A DNA stretch of 64,000 bases from Anastrepha obliqua (taxonomy: Eukaryota > Arthropoda > Insecta > Diptera > Tephritidae): positions 7,316,001-7,380,000 of the forward strand of contig NC_072893.1 of assembly GCF_027943255.1 (NCBI RefSeq). The letters run 5' to 3'. The notes below the pieces were generated by a model, which did not search any database, was not told the DNA's origin, and saw nothing but the letters and a program-made list of their open reading frames with translations. Shown here one piece after another: positions 31,771 through 42,250 of this stretch (position 1 is the stretch's first letter; each line of letters opens with the position of its first letter). The position numbers were made by a program, and so were the translations under genes.

Positions 31771-32027
31771 GCAGGAGAAATTACAACAACTTTGGGAACC
31801 ATTTCGAATCTTATGACCAGTCTTTAATTCTCAATCCAGCATTTTTAATGAATTGGATTCTCTTTCCACCGCTGCGAGAACGATACTATGCTCTCGGAAT
31901 AAATAATTCACGGCATAGCTCTAGGTTTTTTAGGGTATGAACTTTTTTATAGCTAAATAGTTTTCGATGGCGACACTTAATAGGCTTAAGTCTTTCTTGG
32001 CTCGGCGGCAAAACAAAAGTAATCCGT

Positions 32028-32330
32028 ATGCCTCTCTTATCCAGTCGTGCCTGTGAAATTGCTAGGCAAACATGGCCAAGGCTAAATTTACGTCTGTTCA
32101 AGAGTTTCATAAAACTGAGTAGACTTCAAATTAGGACCTTAGTAGGGGCTCTCACAGGACATTGTCTCATAGGAAATCATGCAAGGAGATTAGGCATTTT
32201 CATGCATGATTTCAGTCGTAGCTGCAGAAATGAGGAGGAGTTGGAAACAATTCAACATCTTTTTTGCACATGCCCAGCTCTAGCCAGAAGCAGGAACCGA
32301 TATTTAAGATGCTACTTCTGAATGAATATA
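32028..32330 (+). pseudogene. R1/LOA-type LINE C-terminal domain
   Basis: Reads RACEIARQTWPRLNLRLFKS, LSRLQIRTLVGALTGHCLIG and NHARRLGIFMHDFSRSCRNE, followed by ETIQHLFCTCPALARSRNRY. The C...C...H...C knuckle and the TGHCLIG-H motif identify the extreme C-terminus of ORF2, similar to the fragments at 2.9 and 44.9 kb. The frame is open for about 97 residues. The upstream RNase H is missing because the copy is 5'-truncated at about 32.0 kb. It is followed by about 160 bp of 3' UTR. Confidence 0.75.
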
Positions 32331-32492
32331 GGTCATCCATCCACTTTAGGTATCAACCACCTTTTACCCTTTGTCAAAAGCTCAGAATGGTTCAATAGGG
32401 AAAGGGAAATGTAGCCCAGCCCCCGCGGCTCACAACGGACCCATTTCGTGGTCTAAGTGGTATCGTTGTCTCTATGTGCGATGCGGCTGCCA

Positions 32493-32509
32493 AACCTAAC
32501 CTAACCTAA
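32493..32509 (+). repeat. (CCTAA)n tail of LINE 3' end
   Basis: AACCTAACCTAACCTAA, three units, directly after the LINE 3' UTR. It matches the pattern of simple-repeat tails on such LINEs. It resembles the arthropod telomere repeat, but Diptera generally lack it and nothing else suggests a telomere. Confidence 0.6.
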
Positions 32510-32529
32510 AGAGAGTTGTAAGCAATGTG

Positions 32530-32665
32530 AAACCAAGTGAAAATCAACAACTTTCTTAAAGATGCGTGGCAGAAGATTCCGAAGCAGTAATGTGAGCAAT
32601 TGGTGGACTCAACGCCCCACCGTTGTGCTGCTGTAATAAAAATATTAGGAAATTCAACTAAATAT
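32530..32665 (+). pseudogene. Tc1-type transposase C-terminal relic
   Basis: A short frame reads NFLKDAWQKIPKQ, a stop, then EQLVDSTPHRCAAVIK. This corresponds to the extreme C-terminus of Tc1-family transposases (…W-IP...L-SMPRR--AVI). The catalytic domain is absent. It begins only about 20 bp after the (CCTAA)n tail of the LINE. Confidence 0.5.
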
Positions 32666-34107
32666 TTATTTCAACTTTGTATCTGCCCTCTTTGTCAATG
32701 CAGTACCTCTTGAATTTTTTTTAAAAACTTGGTCAGAATGCGTAACTTATACGTACGACCATTGCTATGTTAATGTTACCTATAAATAAAAAAAAATTGT
32801 TCTTCGTTATAGAATTGATTTAAATATGTGTTCAGTAAAAGGGTAGAATAATATTTCAATTTTTTTTTGTGAAAAAAATTAATATTTTTTGGTACTTCTA
32901 TTTTCGTGTTCGCAACTGTACATCCACACGCCAAAAATGTCCACTCCTCGATTAGTAATTGGAATGAACTTCAGTTAGCGGTACTTAATGTCAAATTCAC
33001 TTGATTCATTTCACTTCTGCTGTGATTGAAAGCGCTGCAGCCAGCAACAATACAATAGAAAATATTCAACTTTTCATTTCATCTCATTCAAATTGTTGTT
33101 TTTGTTAAAAATAGTTGTTGTTTTCGATTGCATAAAATTGGATTTATGCACTCAGCGCATTGTCACGACTCAATTTGAAAATCAGTTCATTTGAATAACT
33201 TGAGTGGATTTGCAGGAATTGCGTGAATGGCCAATGGCTGAGGGCACGTACTTAATTGTTTATTGCAAAGCTACAAGCGATGACAATCGTTAACAGTTTT
33301 GTACTGCTAAAACAACATAAAGAATATAAATGAAATATTGACAAATTTAATTGAAAATATATCTACGTACATCACACGTTGCTCTGCTGCAAATAAATAT
33401 AACAGATTCAAGAGCAAACATTCATATATTAGATTTTATAAGTAGATTACAATTTATCAAATCAATAAAAAGTTAAAACTGGAAATATGACATCACTATT
33501 AAATGATTAAATAATGAAAAGTGTAGATGAGCAAACGCTTTTGCACAGGAAACATGAGATGCACAGAATGTAAGCTGTCATTTTTGGAAGAAACCGGACT
33601 CGAAATGCTGTAATATTTTTCGATTTACCCGGTCACGCATTATAATTATACAATTCATTCAGTCTACGCGGCAACCCACAACTGGCTGCACAGAACACAA
33701 ATGCTTGAGAGGGCACACACAGGCCTGTAGGCTTATTGTGATACCACTTGGTTGGACTCAATTCCTGCCTCTAACTCCTCATGTGATGAAACCACTTCGT
33801 GATAGAAATGAGCATCTATACTTTGGGTTAAATAATTTTTTATGTAGCGAAAACTTCTCTTCCATTCCTTTACGTTAATTCACGCATTACTTAGAATTCT
33901 CTGATCGTCTCTGTAAGGCTACATTCTTGCTTATCCTAACTCTTCATTGGACGCGTTTTTTCAAAACCTTCGTTTGGGCATCCGGGTCTTGCCTTTTTCG
34001 TCCTGTTGGAGGATATTTTTTAAAAGGTTATATCCATAAATCGAAAAAATATTTAGTTTAAGTTTTAGGAAGCTACCTGAAAAGTTTGTGCCGACCCGGG
34101 TGCCCAA
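32666..34107. other. non-coding DNA, no feature recognised
   Basis: AT-rich, no recognisable coding domain or repeat. Possibly includes the untranslated end of the Tc1 relic to its left. Confidence 0.45.
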
Positions 34108-34245
34108 TGGAGGGCTAATACTGAAACTCTGAAGCAAAAAATTTTAAATTTATTCTTAATCGCTAGACATTGCTTCTGCCAAATGCTAACCTTAACGTCG
34201 AATAGCAAGGCAACATATGCAAGTTTGTTTATTTTTTTTTTGTGG
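34108..34245 (+). repeat. unclassified dispersed repeat, copy 2
   Basis: Second copy of the repeat at 31597-31770, sharing CCTTAACG followed by TCGAATAGCAAGGCAACATA. It is about 2.5 kb away in the same orientation. Confidence 0.55.
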
Positions 34246-34733
34246 TTAATGAATGTTGTGTAATCACTTCGCCTCTCAAATAAAAGATCAAATACTGTGC
34301 ATGGCTGCCAATTCAATGTATGGTATACATACAAAAAAGTATTAAGAGCTTAAAATACAAAACTATAAAAACAGTAGTTTTTATGTAAAATCAGCTTTAA
34401 ATTACTCTATAAATCAAAATTATAACTTCTCATAATCCTATCGATCGCCTCAGGGTCCCAATCTTTAAAGCGCATAAAAGGATTTGAAAAAAATTGTTAA
34501 TCTCTAAAAGTGAGATTTAAGGCGACTAATTCAGTTATGTTCTAAGCAGTGAAAATTAAAAAAATCCCCTTCTCTCGATGGTAGTTGCAAATCAAAATCT
34601 ATCTTACCTCGACAAACGATCACTTCTGACTCACTTGATTAAGGTAGCAAAAGGAAGTTGTAAGATAAAAAACGTTTTGGTTGTAAACTGCTATTTATTT
34701 TATTTATTCAATAATACCTCACAGAAAAAAGTA
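34246..34733. other. no recognisable feature
   Basis: AT-rich DNA between two repeats. No domain was recognised. Confidence 0.5.
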
Positions 34734-34735
34734 TA

Positions 34736-35095
34736 CAGGGTTGGCCATATTAAACTGACCCATGTGATTATTAAAAAAATTTGAAAAAAGAAACATTTTT
34801 TTGTGTTTCATTGTGAAAAACTTTTAATTTAGTTCAAGGAGATTCGTTTACATCACTTTTTGAATATGATATCGCGCAAGTGGTCGCCCTTAGCTCGTAT
34901 AGCGTAATGTGCCCGTTTTTCGGCGTTTTCCATAGTTTTGGCCAGCGTCTCGGCCGATATGGCGGCTATTTCCCGTCGGATATTGGCCTTAAGTGCGCCT
35001 AGTGTCTTTGGCTTGTTGACGTAAACCTTAGATTTCAAATTACAGTAAAAAGTTATAGGGTTACTCAATGGGTCAGTTTAATATGGCCAACCCTG
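34736..35095 (-). mobile_element. 360-bp internally deleted DD41D-like element
   Basis: Perfect 28-bp terminal inverted repeats, starting CAGGGTTGGCCATATTAAAC at 34736 and repeated on the opposite strand from 35095, both flanked by TA (34734-34735 and 35096-35097). The interior holds only the last part of a transposase gene on the minus strand. It is MITE-sized and belongs to a family different from the DD41D copies at 35.4 and 48.1 kb. Confidence 0.9.
34853..35052 (-). pseudogene. DD41D-type transposase, C-terminal remnant
   Basis: Reads LKSKVYVNKPKTLGALKANI, then REIAAISAETLAKTMENAEKR and ends GDHLRDIIFKK with a stop at 34853. This is the region following the third catalytic Asp in DD41D Tc1/mariner transposases (compare VKSLVYSNKPATICELRANI at 36.4 kb). 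All catalytic residues are deleted. Confidence 0.75.
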
Positions 35096-35349
35096 TATGT
35101 GCGAGGCAGGAGAAAAGTTCAACAAATAATTTTAATATATATTTAGGAAAAAATAGAAACAAAAAAATTAAACAACAAAAATTCAACTTGACTAAACTTA
35201 TCAAATTAAAAAAGAAATAACTTCATATGAAATAAGTATACGAGTATGTGCATTGGCCTTTCTTTACATTTTTTTTTTCAACGCTTCTATAACTTTCGAT
35301 TTTCTAATAATTAATATGTTTTCCATTTCGAGAAATGACATCATTTATA

Positions 35350-36615
35350 AGGTGTTTTTCAATAGGTGCGCTTCAACTTTTTTCCGATAGGGAGGGCGAA
35401 CGACGCAATATTTTTTATTTTTCGCTTGTCATTTGTAAACTTCATTAGTATACATTTCATCATGGAACGCTACACACTTGAGCAACGATTGCAAATCGTG
35501 CAAATTTTTTATAAAAATAATCGTTCTGTTGCTGCTACTTTAAGAGCATTACGGCCATTTTACGGTCCATTTAACAAGCCATGCCGTTCGACAATCGACC
35601 GTCTAGTGAAAAAATCTGTATCTGCGTTTTCGCTACATAATGTTCCGGTGCCAGTGAGAGCAAGAAGTGCACGAAGAGTTGAAAATATTGCTGCCGCCAG
35701 GGCTTCAGTTCAAGAAGACGCAAATGTGTCGCTCACACGACGTTCTCAACAATTGGGCCTTTCTGTGTCGTCATTGTGGCGAATTTTGCGAAAAGATCTT
35801 GGCCTACATCCGTACAAGATCAAGCTGACACAAGAACTGAAGCCGTTTGACCATTTGAAGCGACGTCGATTTGTAAATTGGGCTGAAGATCAACTCGAAA
35901 ATGATCCAGATTTTTTCCAAAAAATCATCTTCAGTGATGAAGCTCACTTTTGGCTCAATGGCTTTGTCAACAAGCAAAATATGCGTTACTGGGCAGAAAG
36001 CAATCCACACGTGATTCATGAGGCACCGTTGCATCCAGAAAAAATCACTGTTTGGTGCGGCTTACATGCCGGCGGCATAATTGGCCCATATTTTTTCGTT
36101 GACGAGAACGATCGCTACGTTACTGTGAATGGAAATCGATACCGCCACATGATAAACGTTATTTTTGGCCGCAATTGAATGGTATGGACTTAGACGACAT
36201 GTGGTTTCAACAGGACGGGGCCACAAGCCACACAGCACACGCTACAATTGATTTGTTGAAGAGTAAGTTCGATGAGCGCATTATTTCTAGAAATGGACCG
36301 GTCGAATGGCCGCCGCGCTCGTGTGATTTGACGCCTCCAGACTATTTTGTTTGGGGTTATGTGAAGTCATTGGTCTACAGTAACAAGCCGGCGACGATTT
36401 GTGAGCTCAGAGCCAATATTGAACGCGAAATTGGTGGAATTTCGACCGATTTATGCAAAAGAGTGGTCGAAAATTGGGTACATGCAAAAGAAATCGAATT
36501 TTATACTTAAATGTATATGTTCAAACTCGATAATAAAAAAAAATTAGTTAAAAAAGTCAAACCGTTTGTGTTTTATTTAAAAAAAAAGTTGAAGCGCTCT
36601 TACTGAAAAGCGCTT
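35350..36615 (+). mobile_element. near-complete DD41D (rosa-like) Tc1/mariner element
   Basis: A 1266-bp element with imperfect terminal inverted repeats: AGGTGTTTTTCAATAGGTGC on the left and AAGCGCTTTTCAGTAAGAGC on the opposite strand at the right, both continuing GCTTCAACTTTTTT. TA flanks both ends (35348-35349 and 36616-36617). It carries one transposase gene with a single frameshift. A deleted relative lies at 18590-19098. The spacing of the last two catalytic Asp residues (41) is that of the rosa-type lineage described from Ceratitis. Confidence 0.88.
35462..36510 (+). pseudogene. DD41D transposase with one frameshift
   Basis: Starts MERYTLEQRLQIVQIFYKNN at 35462, the only ATG in frame after the 5' UTR. 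Residues 1-120 are paired helix-turn-helix DNA-binding domains (second: SVSSLWRILRKDLGLHPYKI). First catalytic Asp: IIFSDEAHFWLNG. Second: MWFQQDGATSHTA. Third: WPPRSCDLTPPDYFVWG, with 41 residues between the last two. The frame breaks near 36160-36170, where HMINVIFGRN-stop should continue as ...WPQLNGMDLDD; this is one missing base in or beside a T run. The C-terminus also lacks about 40 bp present in the 18.6 kb copy. Otherwise open. Confidence 0.9.
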
Positions 36616-36834
36616 TACGTTCAGGCATAGAGTTACTCAAGTTTTGAAGAGTGGAATCACCTATCTTATCCCACCCTTCCACTAAAGCACCTTTGAGAAC
36701 TTTAATTGGCACAAACTGCCGACCATTTTATAAATACGCCACCATATACCATTTTATAATATGGCACGTTTACCGTGGTTGCCTAAGGTCCCGCCAATAT
36801 TTCCGGCAACCATCTAGACCATCTTAGTTAAACT

Positions 36835-37080
36835 TTTTTGTTGATTCGAGTCTCGATGAAACACCAAAATTAAGAAAAACATTTTTCTAATAGCCGTCGC
36901 CCCTCGGCAGGCAATGGCAAACCTCCGAGTGTATTTCTGCCGTGAAAAAACTCCTCATAAAAATATCTGCCGTTCGGAGTCGGCTTGAAACTGTAGGTCC
37001 CTGCATTTGTGGAACAAGATCCAAGAATCAAGACCCACACCACAAATAGGAGGAGGAGCTCGGCCAAACACCCAAAAATG
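36835..37080 (+). repeat. SINE-like repeat with tRNA-type B box
   Basis: A tRNA-like B box candidate, GATTCGAGTCTC, lies near 36844 and is followed by GATGAAACACCAAAAT and then a body including GTCGCCCCTCGGCAGGCAAT, AAACCTCCGAGTGTATTTCT and CCACAAATAGGAGGAGGAGC. I associate this body with an abundant tephritid dispersed repeat. No good A box is seen upstream, so the head is damaged. Minus-strand translation gives spurious open frames. Confidence 0.5.
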
Positions 37081-37394
37081 GTCTAGTCGTGGTACCAGCT
37101 CCCACAAACAATATTTAAGTGTTCCATCCTCGGCCAAAATTTGATGTTTTCGTCTATCGGCGACTTTAAGACTTAAATAGTGCTTGATTTCCTTGCAAGG
37201 CATTTCTATATGCAGATTTACTGTCACGTGGCATTCTACAGATTAACCCATCAATAATTCAATTATTTTTTATTCTAAAGAAGTAATCTATATTATTTTA
37301 CTTACATTTTGCTTTATAATACCAATGCAATTAACACAAAATTGTTTGCTCTCTCTGCTTGCCAACTCAATACTGATCTCTGATTGCACTTATA

Positions 37395-38394
37395 CTGTGG
37401 GCAAAAAGTAAGGTGAATTTATTTGTCAAACTTCGCGGGATTAAAATTTCGTTATAGTTATTTTTTTCATGAGTTTTCAGCACTGTTAATAACATCTGGG
37501 CCAACTTTCATGTGAATGTCATTATCAGTAATATAGTTACGCTTGTGTTTCAAACGACCAAGAGTGTTTTTTTCGATTTTTACAATGTCTGATTTGATTG
37601 AGCAGAGAAGTGCCATCGAGAACGTGTTGATGACTTGGAACGCTCCGGACGACCATCGACGTCAACAGATGACCAACACGTCAATAAAGTGAAGGAGTTA
37701 GTGCTCAAAAATCGTCGGTTGAGTGTTAAAGACCTTACTGATATGATCGGAATATCAGAAGGATCTGTGAAAACCATTTTTAAAGACCATTTGGGCCTAC
37801 GAAAAGTCAAATCTCGTTTGGTACTGAAAACTCTCAATTTCTTGGAAAAAAGTCGTCGCGTTGATGTGTGTGAAACAATGCCTTCAGACTATCAGGATAA
37901 GCTCAAATGCATCATTACGGGAGATGAGACTTGGATTTATGCTTACGACCCTGAAACAACCGACCAATCAAGCGAATATCATGCTAAAGGCGAGGCCAGA
38001 CCGAAAAGAGCACGTCAAAGTCGTTCAAAAATAAAGGTCATGATGACACACTGCACTCGTTCTTCGTGCCCAATTCGCCAAAAATTCCACGCATATCGTT
38101 CCGCAACCACCGTATTCGCCTGATTTGGCTCCGTGTGACTTCTGGCTATCCCCAAAACTCAAGAGACCACTCCGGGGAACGCGTTTCGAGTCGATTTTTA
38201 AAAGCTGAATCGAAGAAGGTGCTGATGGCTATACCGGAAATGGACTATTTGGCATGTTTCGGGGATTGGAAAAATCGCTGGCATAAGTGTATTTCATCGA
38301 GAGGGGATTATTTTGAAGGGAATGAAATTGATTTACAAGAATAAATAAAGATTTTTCATTTTACAACCAAATTCACCTTACTTTTTGCCCACAG
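37395..38394 (+). mobile_element. mariner element with two internal deletions
   Basis: A 1000-bp copy with terminal inverted repeats CTGTGGGCAAAAAGTAAGGT on both strands, flanked by TA (37393-37394 and 38395-38396). It is closely related to the 1269-bp copy at 55703-56971. Compared with it, this one lacks about 115 bp near 37620 and about 165 bp near 38055. Confidence 0.9.
37585..38344 (+). pseudogene. mariner transposase (DD34D), internally deleted
   Basis: Begins MSDLIEQRSAIE at 37585, then jumps out of frame past the first DNA-binding domain. The long middle frame (37635-38050) keeps STDDQHVNKVKELVLKNRRL, LTDMIGISEGSVKTIFKDHL and the first catalytic Asp in CIITGDETWIYAYDPE. The second deletion removes the region with the second Asp (HDNAPSH). 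The third Asp region survives only in another frame, and the C-terminus reads CFGDWKNRWHKCISSRGDYF to a stop at 38344. It cannot give an active enzyme. Confidence 0.85.
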
Positions 38395-38396
38395 TA

Positions 38397-38857
38397 CTTA
38401 TTTCATATGATAAACAAATCTCGCAACACAAATTTGTAATAACGGTACTAAGAATAATGACTAAAGAAGAAGTTTGCAAGCGAATAATTAAGTTAGACTA
38501 CAAATACAGACTTTGGCATACGAATTAAAAATGTACCGTTACTATCAAGAAAGATATCGGTATAAAAAACTTTGCACATAAACTTATTATGAGTTTAGGT
38601 AATTTGAAGAAATCGTGGATCAAACTGCTTTAGTGGCATGAATTAATGGAATTTTCTTTTATTTTTAAAAACTGCTTTGCAATTGCCTATCCACTTTTAT
38701 TAATGTTCAACAACTCCCTTGAACGGGATTGCATTCAAAAGTGGCAATAAGAATAATATTTCCAATTATAGATAAATCCCCAAATTATCTAAAGTTTCAA
38801 AAGGTGATAAGGTCATTTGAAAAGGTTTATCGCCAGGTAGAAATTCAGCCTACACCA
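38397..38857. other. no recognisable feature
   Basis: AT-rich DNA right of the mariner. No domain or repeat was recognised. Confidence 0.5.
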
Positions 38858-38970
38858 GTGTTAGGATTTATTAACAGCCTAAAATTGTTTGAGAAGGTTT
38901 GACATGGCTGCACAATAGATCTCTTCAGGTTGCAGTGCACAAACAGCCAATCAATAATAATCAATAATCT
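38858..38970 (+). repeat. LINE 3'-end relic with TAA-like tail
   Basis: A short frame VLGFINSLKLFEK, then GCACAATAGATCTCTTCAGG, TTGCAGTGCACAAACAGCC and a CAATAATAATCAATAAT tail. The LOA-type LINE at 29.4-29.5 kb ends in the same order: VLKFLKSLKL, TCACAATAGATC, GTCGCAGTGCG and TAATAATAATAA. This is a heavily 5'-truncated relative. Confidence 0.5.
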
Positions 38971-41089
38971 CTTCATTAAAATTACGTGAGTGAATAATAA
39001 GTTTAATTAATTTTTCATTGAATTGTTTAGCATTAGTCTATTTGTTGAGGATATGAAACATGTACCTGATCAGCGTACTAAGCTTAATGATGGGTAGGTA
39101 CTCACCACCCTACTCACCACTCATGGCCGGTAGACTTGTAATTGGCAGCCTGAAGGACAAAGCGAAACACTCTCACTCTTGCGCGCTGATGCAAAACATC
39201 AAAACTTCAGCTTTAAATTAAACTGAGTGATTATTATTTATGACTAATAAAAATATTAAAAAAAATATTTCAAATTAAATATGTTTTACAATATAATTTT
39301 TTATAAATGCAATTCTGTTCTAAAATACTGAACACTGTTTTCCATTGCCTGTAATAAATTTTTAGATTATTAAATAAATGAATAAATAAACAAATAAATA
39401 GTTAAATGAAGACACGAAAATAATTGCTTTCCATTCTCATACACTTTTTCTTTAATTCTTGTTAATTTCTTTGTAGTATTGGATTCCGAGCTGAGTTCTC
39501 TATTGTGTGCCCCACATATCTACTACAATACTTTACTTAGTATCTCAAGTTCTTAACCTACTAAAAAAATGAAAACAAACATTGACAAGACTGCATAAAA
39601 AACCTGAAAAAGCCCGAAATGGTGAGGAGTTAATGACACTGACAGTAACATTTATGACTCCGGAAAAGTATTGCAAATGTAATTAGCGAAATTAGTCGGA
39701 ATCTACAATTAGCTTTTGTAATAAAATCTTTATGAAAATCAAGCTTAAAATAAATCTTTATATATATTTGACCCATTTATAACAAATTTAAATCAATGCG
39801 GCTTTCCACCAACTGCAACTGTTGATTCTTAACTTAATACTGCCCGGTTGGAGCAACATTAAATTTGCGCGACTCTCCTACTCCCTCCACGCAACAAAAG
39901 AGTGAATAAAATGAAAGTGTTAAAATGGGTATAAGAAACCTTAGCAGTAGTTCACCTTTTTCAAATTACCGATTTTTTAGATGTTTTCACTTGATTGAAT
40001 TCCCGTTTGCTTACCCCATCCGCGCTATTCCTCGATTTTGTTTGTTTAGAAATTTTAATGATGGATTCCTTCGAATGGTAAGTGACTCGTGGCGCCCAGT
40101 CGAAGGAATTTTATATTTGCCTATTTTTATTCCTCCTCTTTTATTACTATGCTTGCGCTATCCTCTACAGTTTTATACCCGGCGTCCCTACTGAAAATAC
40201 GTCAATTTAAGCATTTCTATCGCGCAAATCAATCTCTCAAATCCCTTCCACTACTTCTCTATTACGCGGCATTTCCTTTACCTTTCTGTGGTATTTTCAG
40301 TGGCTTTCTCTCAAACGCTGGCCCTTCTTATTCCACCCAGTCATTTACTTACTTATTCATTCATCTACTCAGCTACTTACCTCTTTTCCGCACCCATTTA
40401 GACATCCCTTGCATCTCTAAATAAGTATCGTCATAAGCTTTTTTATGCTGTTGCGCTTTTTAACAGAGGTGAAACGCTGATATTTTTTTATTGAAACTAC
40501 AAATTTCTCTTTGGTTACACACCTTTCTCTTCGTGCTATTCCTAAGTTTATACGGGTATTCTTGTATGTCGATGTGGGTGTGTGTATGTGTAGACTTGTT
40601 AGTGCTTTTTCGTTTGCGGTCGCAGAGTTGGGAAAGTATTCAATTTCCGGCAGATTGACATGAGCGATAGTTCAGTCTAGCTGGGTTGAAATCAAGTTCA
40701 ATAGCGTTCAAGCGATGCGAATATCGACAAGATTTTAAAGGCGTGCAAATGAAAAGTTTTAAAGCTGAAATGTTTTCTGTTGCTGTAGAATTTTCACTTC
40801 TTTTCAAAAAAGTTGAAGTTAAAAGCATTGTAATTAAAATAGCTGAACGAATATTTTATTTTAACAATCACTGCACTGCGTTCCATGGCTCAGTTGCATC
40901 GAGAACAACTTAGTGTACGCTCGCTTTAATAAGCTCCCCTTTTCAAGCTTTTTTCCACCAGCTTTTTAAAACTGCGGGTGATTTTGAGCGCACATCAGGA
41001 GTTATTGGCAGAAAACTATTACTTTTAGTACAGATATTTTTTTATTTATTTTATTGAAGGGAAGTTATTATTTCATACATTTGTTTTAG
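38971..41089. other. non-coding DNA, no feature recognised
   Basis: About 2 kb of AT-rich DNA with AAATAAA-like runs near 39370. Two overlapping open frames at 39925-40424 encode hydrophobic, low-information peptides with no recognisable domain. Confidence 0.45.
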
Positions 41090-41091
41090 GT

Positions 41092-41205
41092 ATGAAAACA
41101 GCTGGAAGTCAGTAGGAGCCACATCTGACGAATACGGAAGACGCTCAAACAGCAAGAAGTTTAATTCAAAATGCTCTTGTGTCACAGTGCATTGGCCTGA
41201 TGGTA
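41092..41205 (-). pseudogene. mariner transposase relic, catalytic block
   Basis: On the minus strand from 41204 the frame reads HQANALVTQEHFELNF, then RLPYSSDVAPTDFQLFSY, once one stop or frame change is allowed. It matches the mariner block HDNA...PPYSPDLAP-DFHLFSY around the second and third catalytic Asp. Very short and isolated. Confidence 0.5.
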
Positions 41206-41309
41206 AAGAATTTTTTTTTTTTTGGAAACTGGATATTTTTTAACGAATTTTTTCCTTCAGCTGACCTAAAAGGTTACGATAATATTATATTCACATATAC
41301 AATTCCTTC

Positions 41310-42250
41310 GTACAAGTAACATAAAATCTGATGCCATCACAGTTACCTCAGGCGTAGTTCATGGTAGCCATCTTGGGCCACTATTGTTCTTAGTGTTTAT
41401 TATTGACATTCCAGACGTTATCGAGCCAACACGTTGCCTGATGTATGTATGTTGCCTGATGTATGACCTGAAAACGTACTGTCGAATAGGGGACGTAACT
41501 GACTGCACAAGACTTCAAGAAGACTTAACAAAATTGGTAGCTTGGTGTAATGACAACTCCTTACCTCTTAATACTACTAAATATCAGCACATGCCATTCA
41601 GTAGACGCAAAGTTACGATTGATTTCGATTACAAATTGGGCACTACCACCTTCAAAAAAATGTATAAAAAAAAAGACTTAGGGGTTGTATTTACATCGAA
41701 AATGTCGTTTTCTAAATATATAGACTCTATGATGGCAAAGTCTAGATCTTTGCTTGGCTTAGTAATACGGAATTCAATGGAGTTCCACGGTATTTCTACG
41801 CTAAGGAATTGGTATTTTTCTCTTGTGAGACCAAACCTCGAATATTGCAGTATTATTTGGGATCCATTCTGGATGGGATCATCTTTAAGAATTGAGAAGG
41901 TTCAAAACGTTTCACTAGATTTGCTACTCATTCACTTCGTTGGCCTTGCAGTTTGTCTGCATATAAAAGTAGATGTCTTTTGCTATCATTACCAACTTTA
42001 GAAATGCGGAGAAAAATTTCATCGTTAATGTTTATAAGGGGGACATAGTTACGAATCATATCAAATGTCATTTCTTGCTGGAGCTAATACTTTTTAATTG
42101 TCCCACTTGTAACCTTACACTCAGCAATATGTTGCATTTACCTTATCACAAGACCAATTTAGTCGAAATGAACCGCTTGCATCGCAGTCTAACCAATTAG
42201 ATAAATTAAATAAATTTAGATATATTCTTTAACTCACGAGAGACTTTCAA
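41310..42250 (+). pseudogene. Jockey/CR1-type LINE reverse transcriptase fragment
   Basis: From about 41340: TSGVVHGSHLGPLLFLVFII matches the RT motif SGVPQGS-LGPLLF. The next block should be the catalytic YADD, but a local duplication (TTGCCTGATGTATG occurs twice near 41435-41465) and loss of the Asp codons leave LMYDLKTYCRIGD. Then follow LVAWCNDNSLPLNTTKYQHM, KDLGVVFTSKMSF, SLVRPNLEYCSIIWDPFW and RIEKVQ, the thumb and connection region. The open frame ends at 42001, and a C-terminal piece (NFIVNVYKGDIVTNHIKC) follows in another frame. The 5' part is absent. Confidence 0.8.

Noticed and set aside
32493..32509. CCTAA repeat as a telomere or interstitial telomere
   Set aside because: Only three units, located exactly at a LINE 3' end. 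Explained as the LINE tail.
36870..37227. Minus-strand frames (…TPNGRYFYEEFFHGRNTLGG...) as a possible protein
   Set aside because: This is the antisense reading of a dispersed SINE-like repeat, not a gene.
40089..40424. 111-codon and overlapping 89-codon open frames, hydrophobic
   Set aside because: Biased composition and no family resemblance. The two frames overlap in different phases, as expected by chance.
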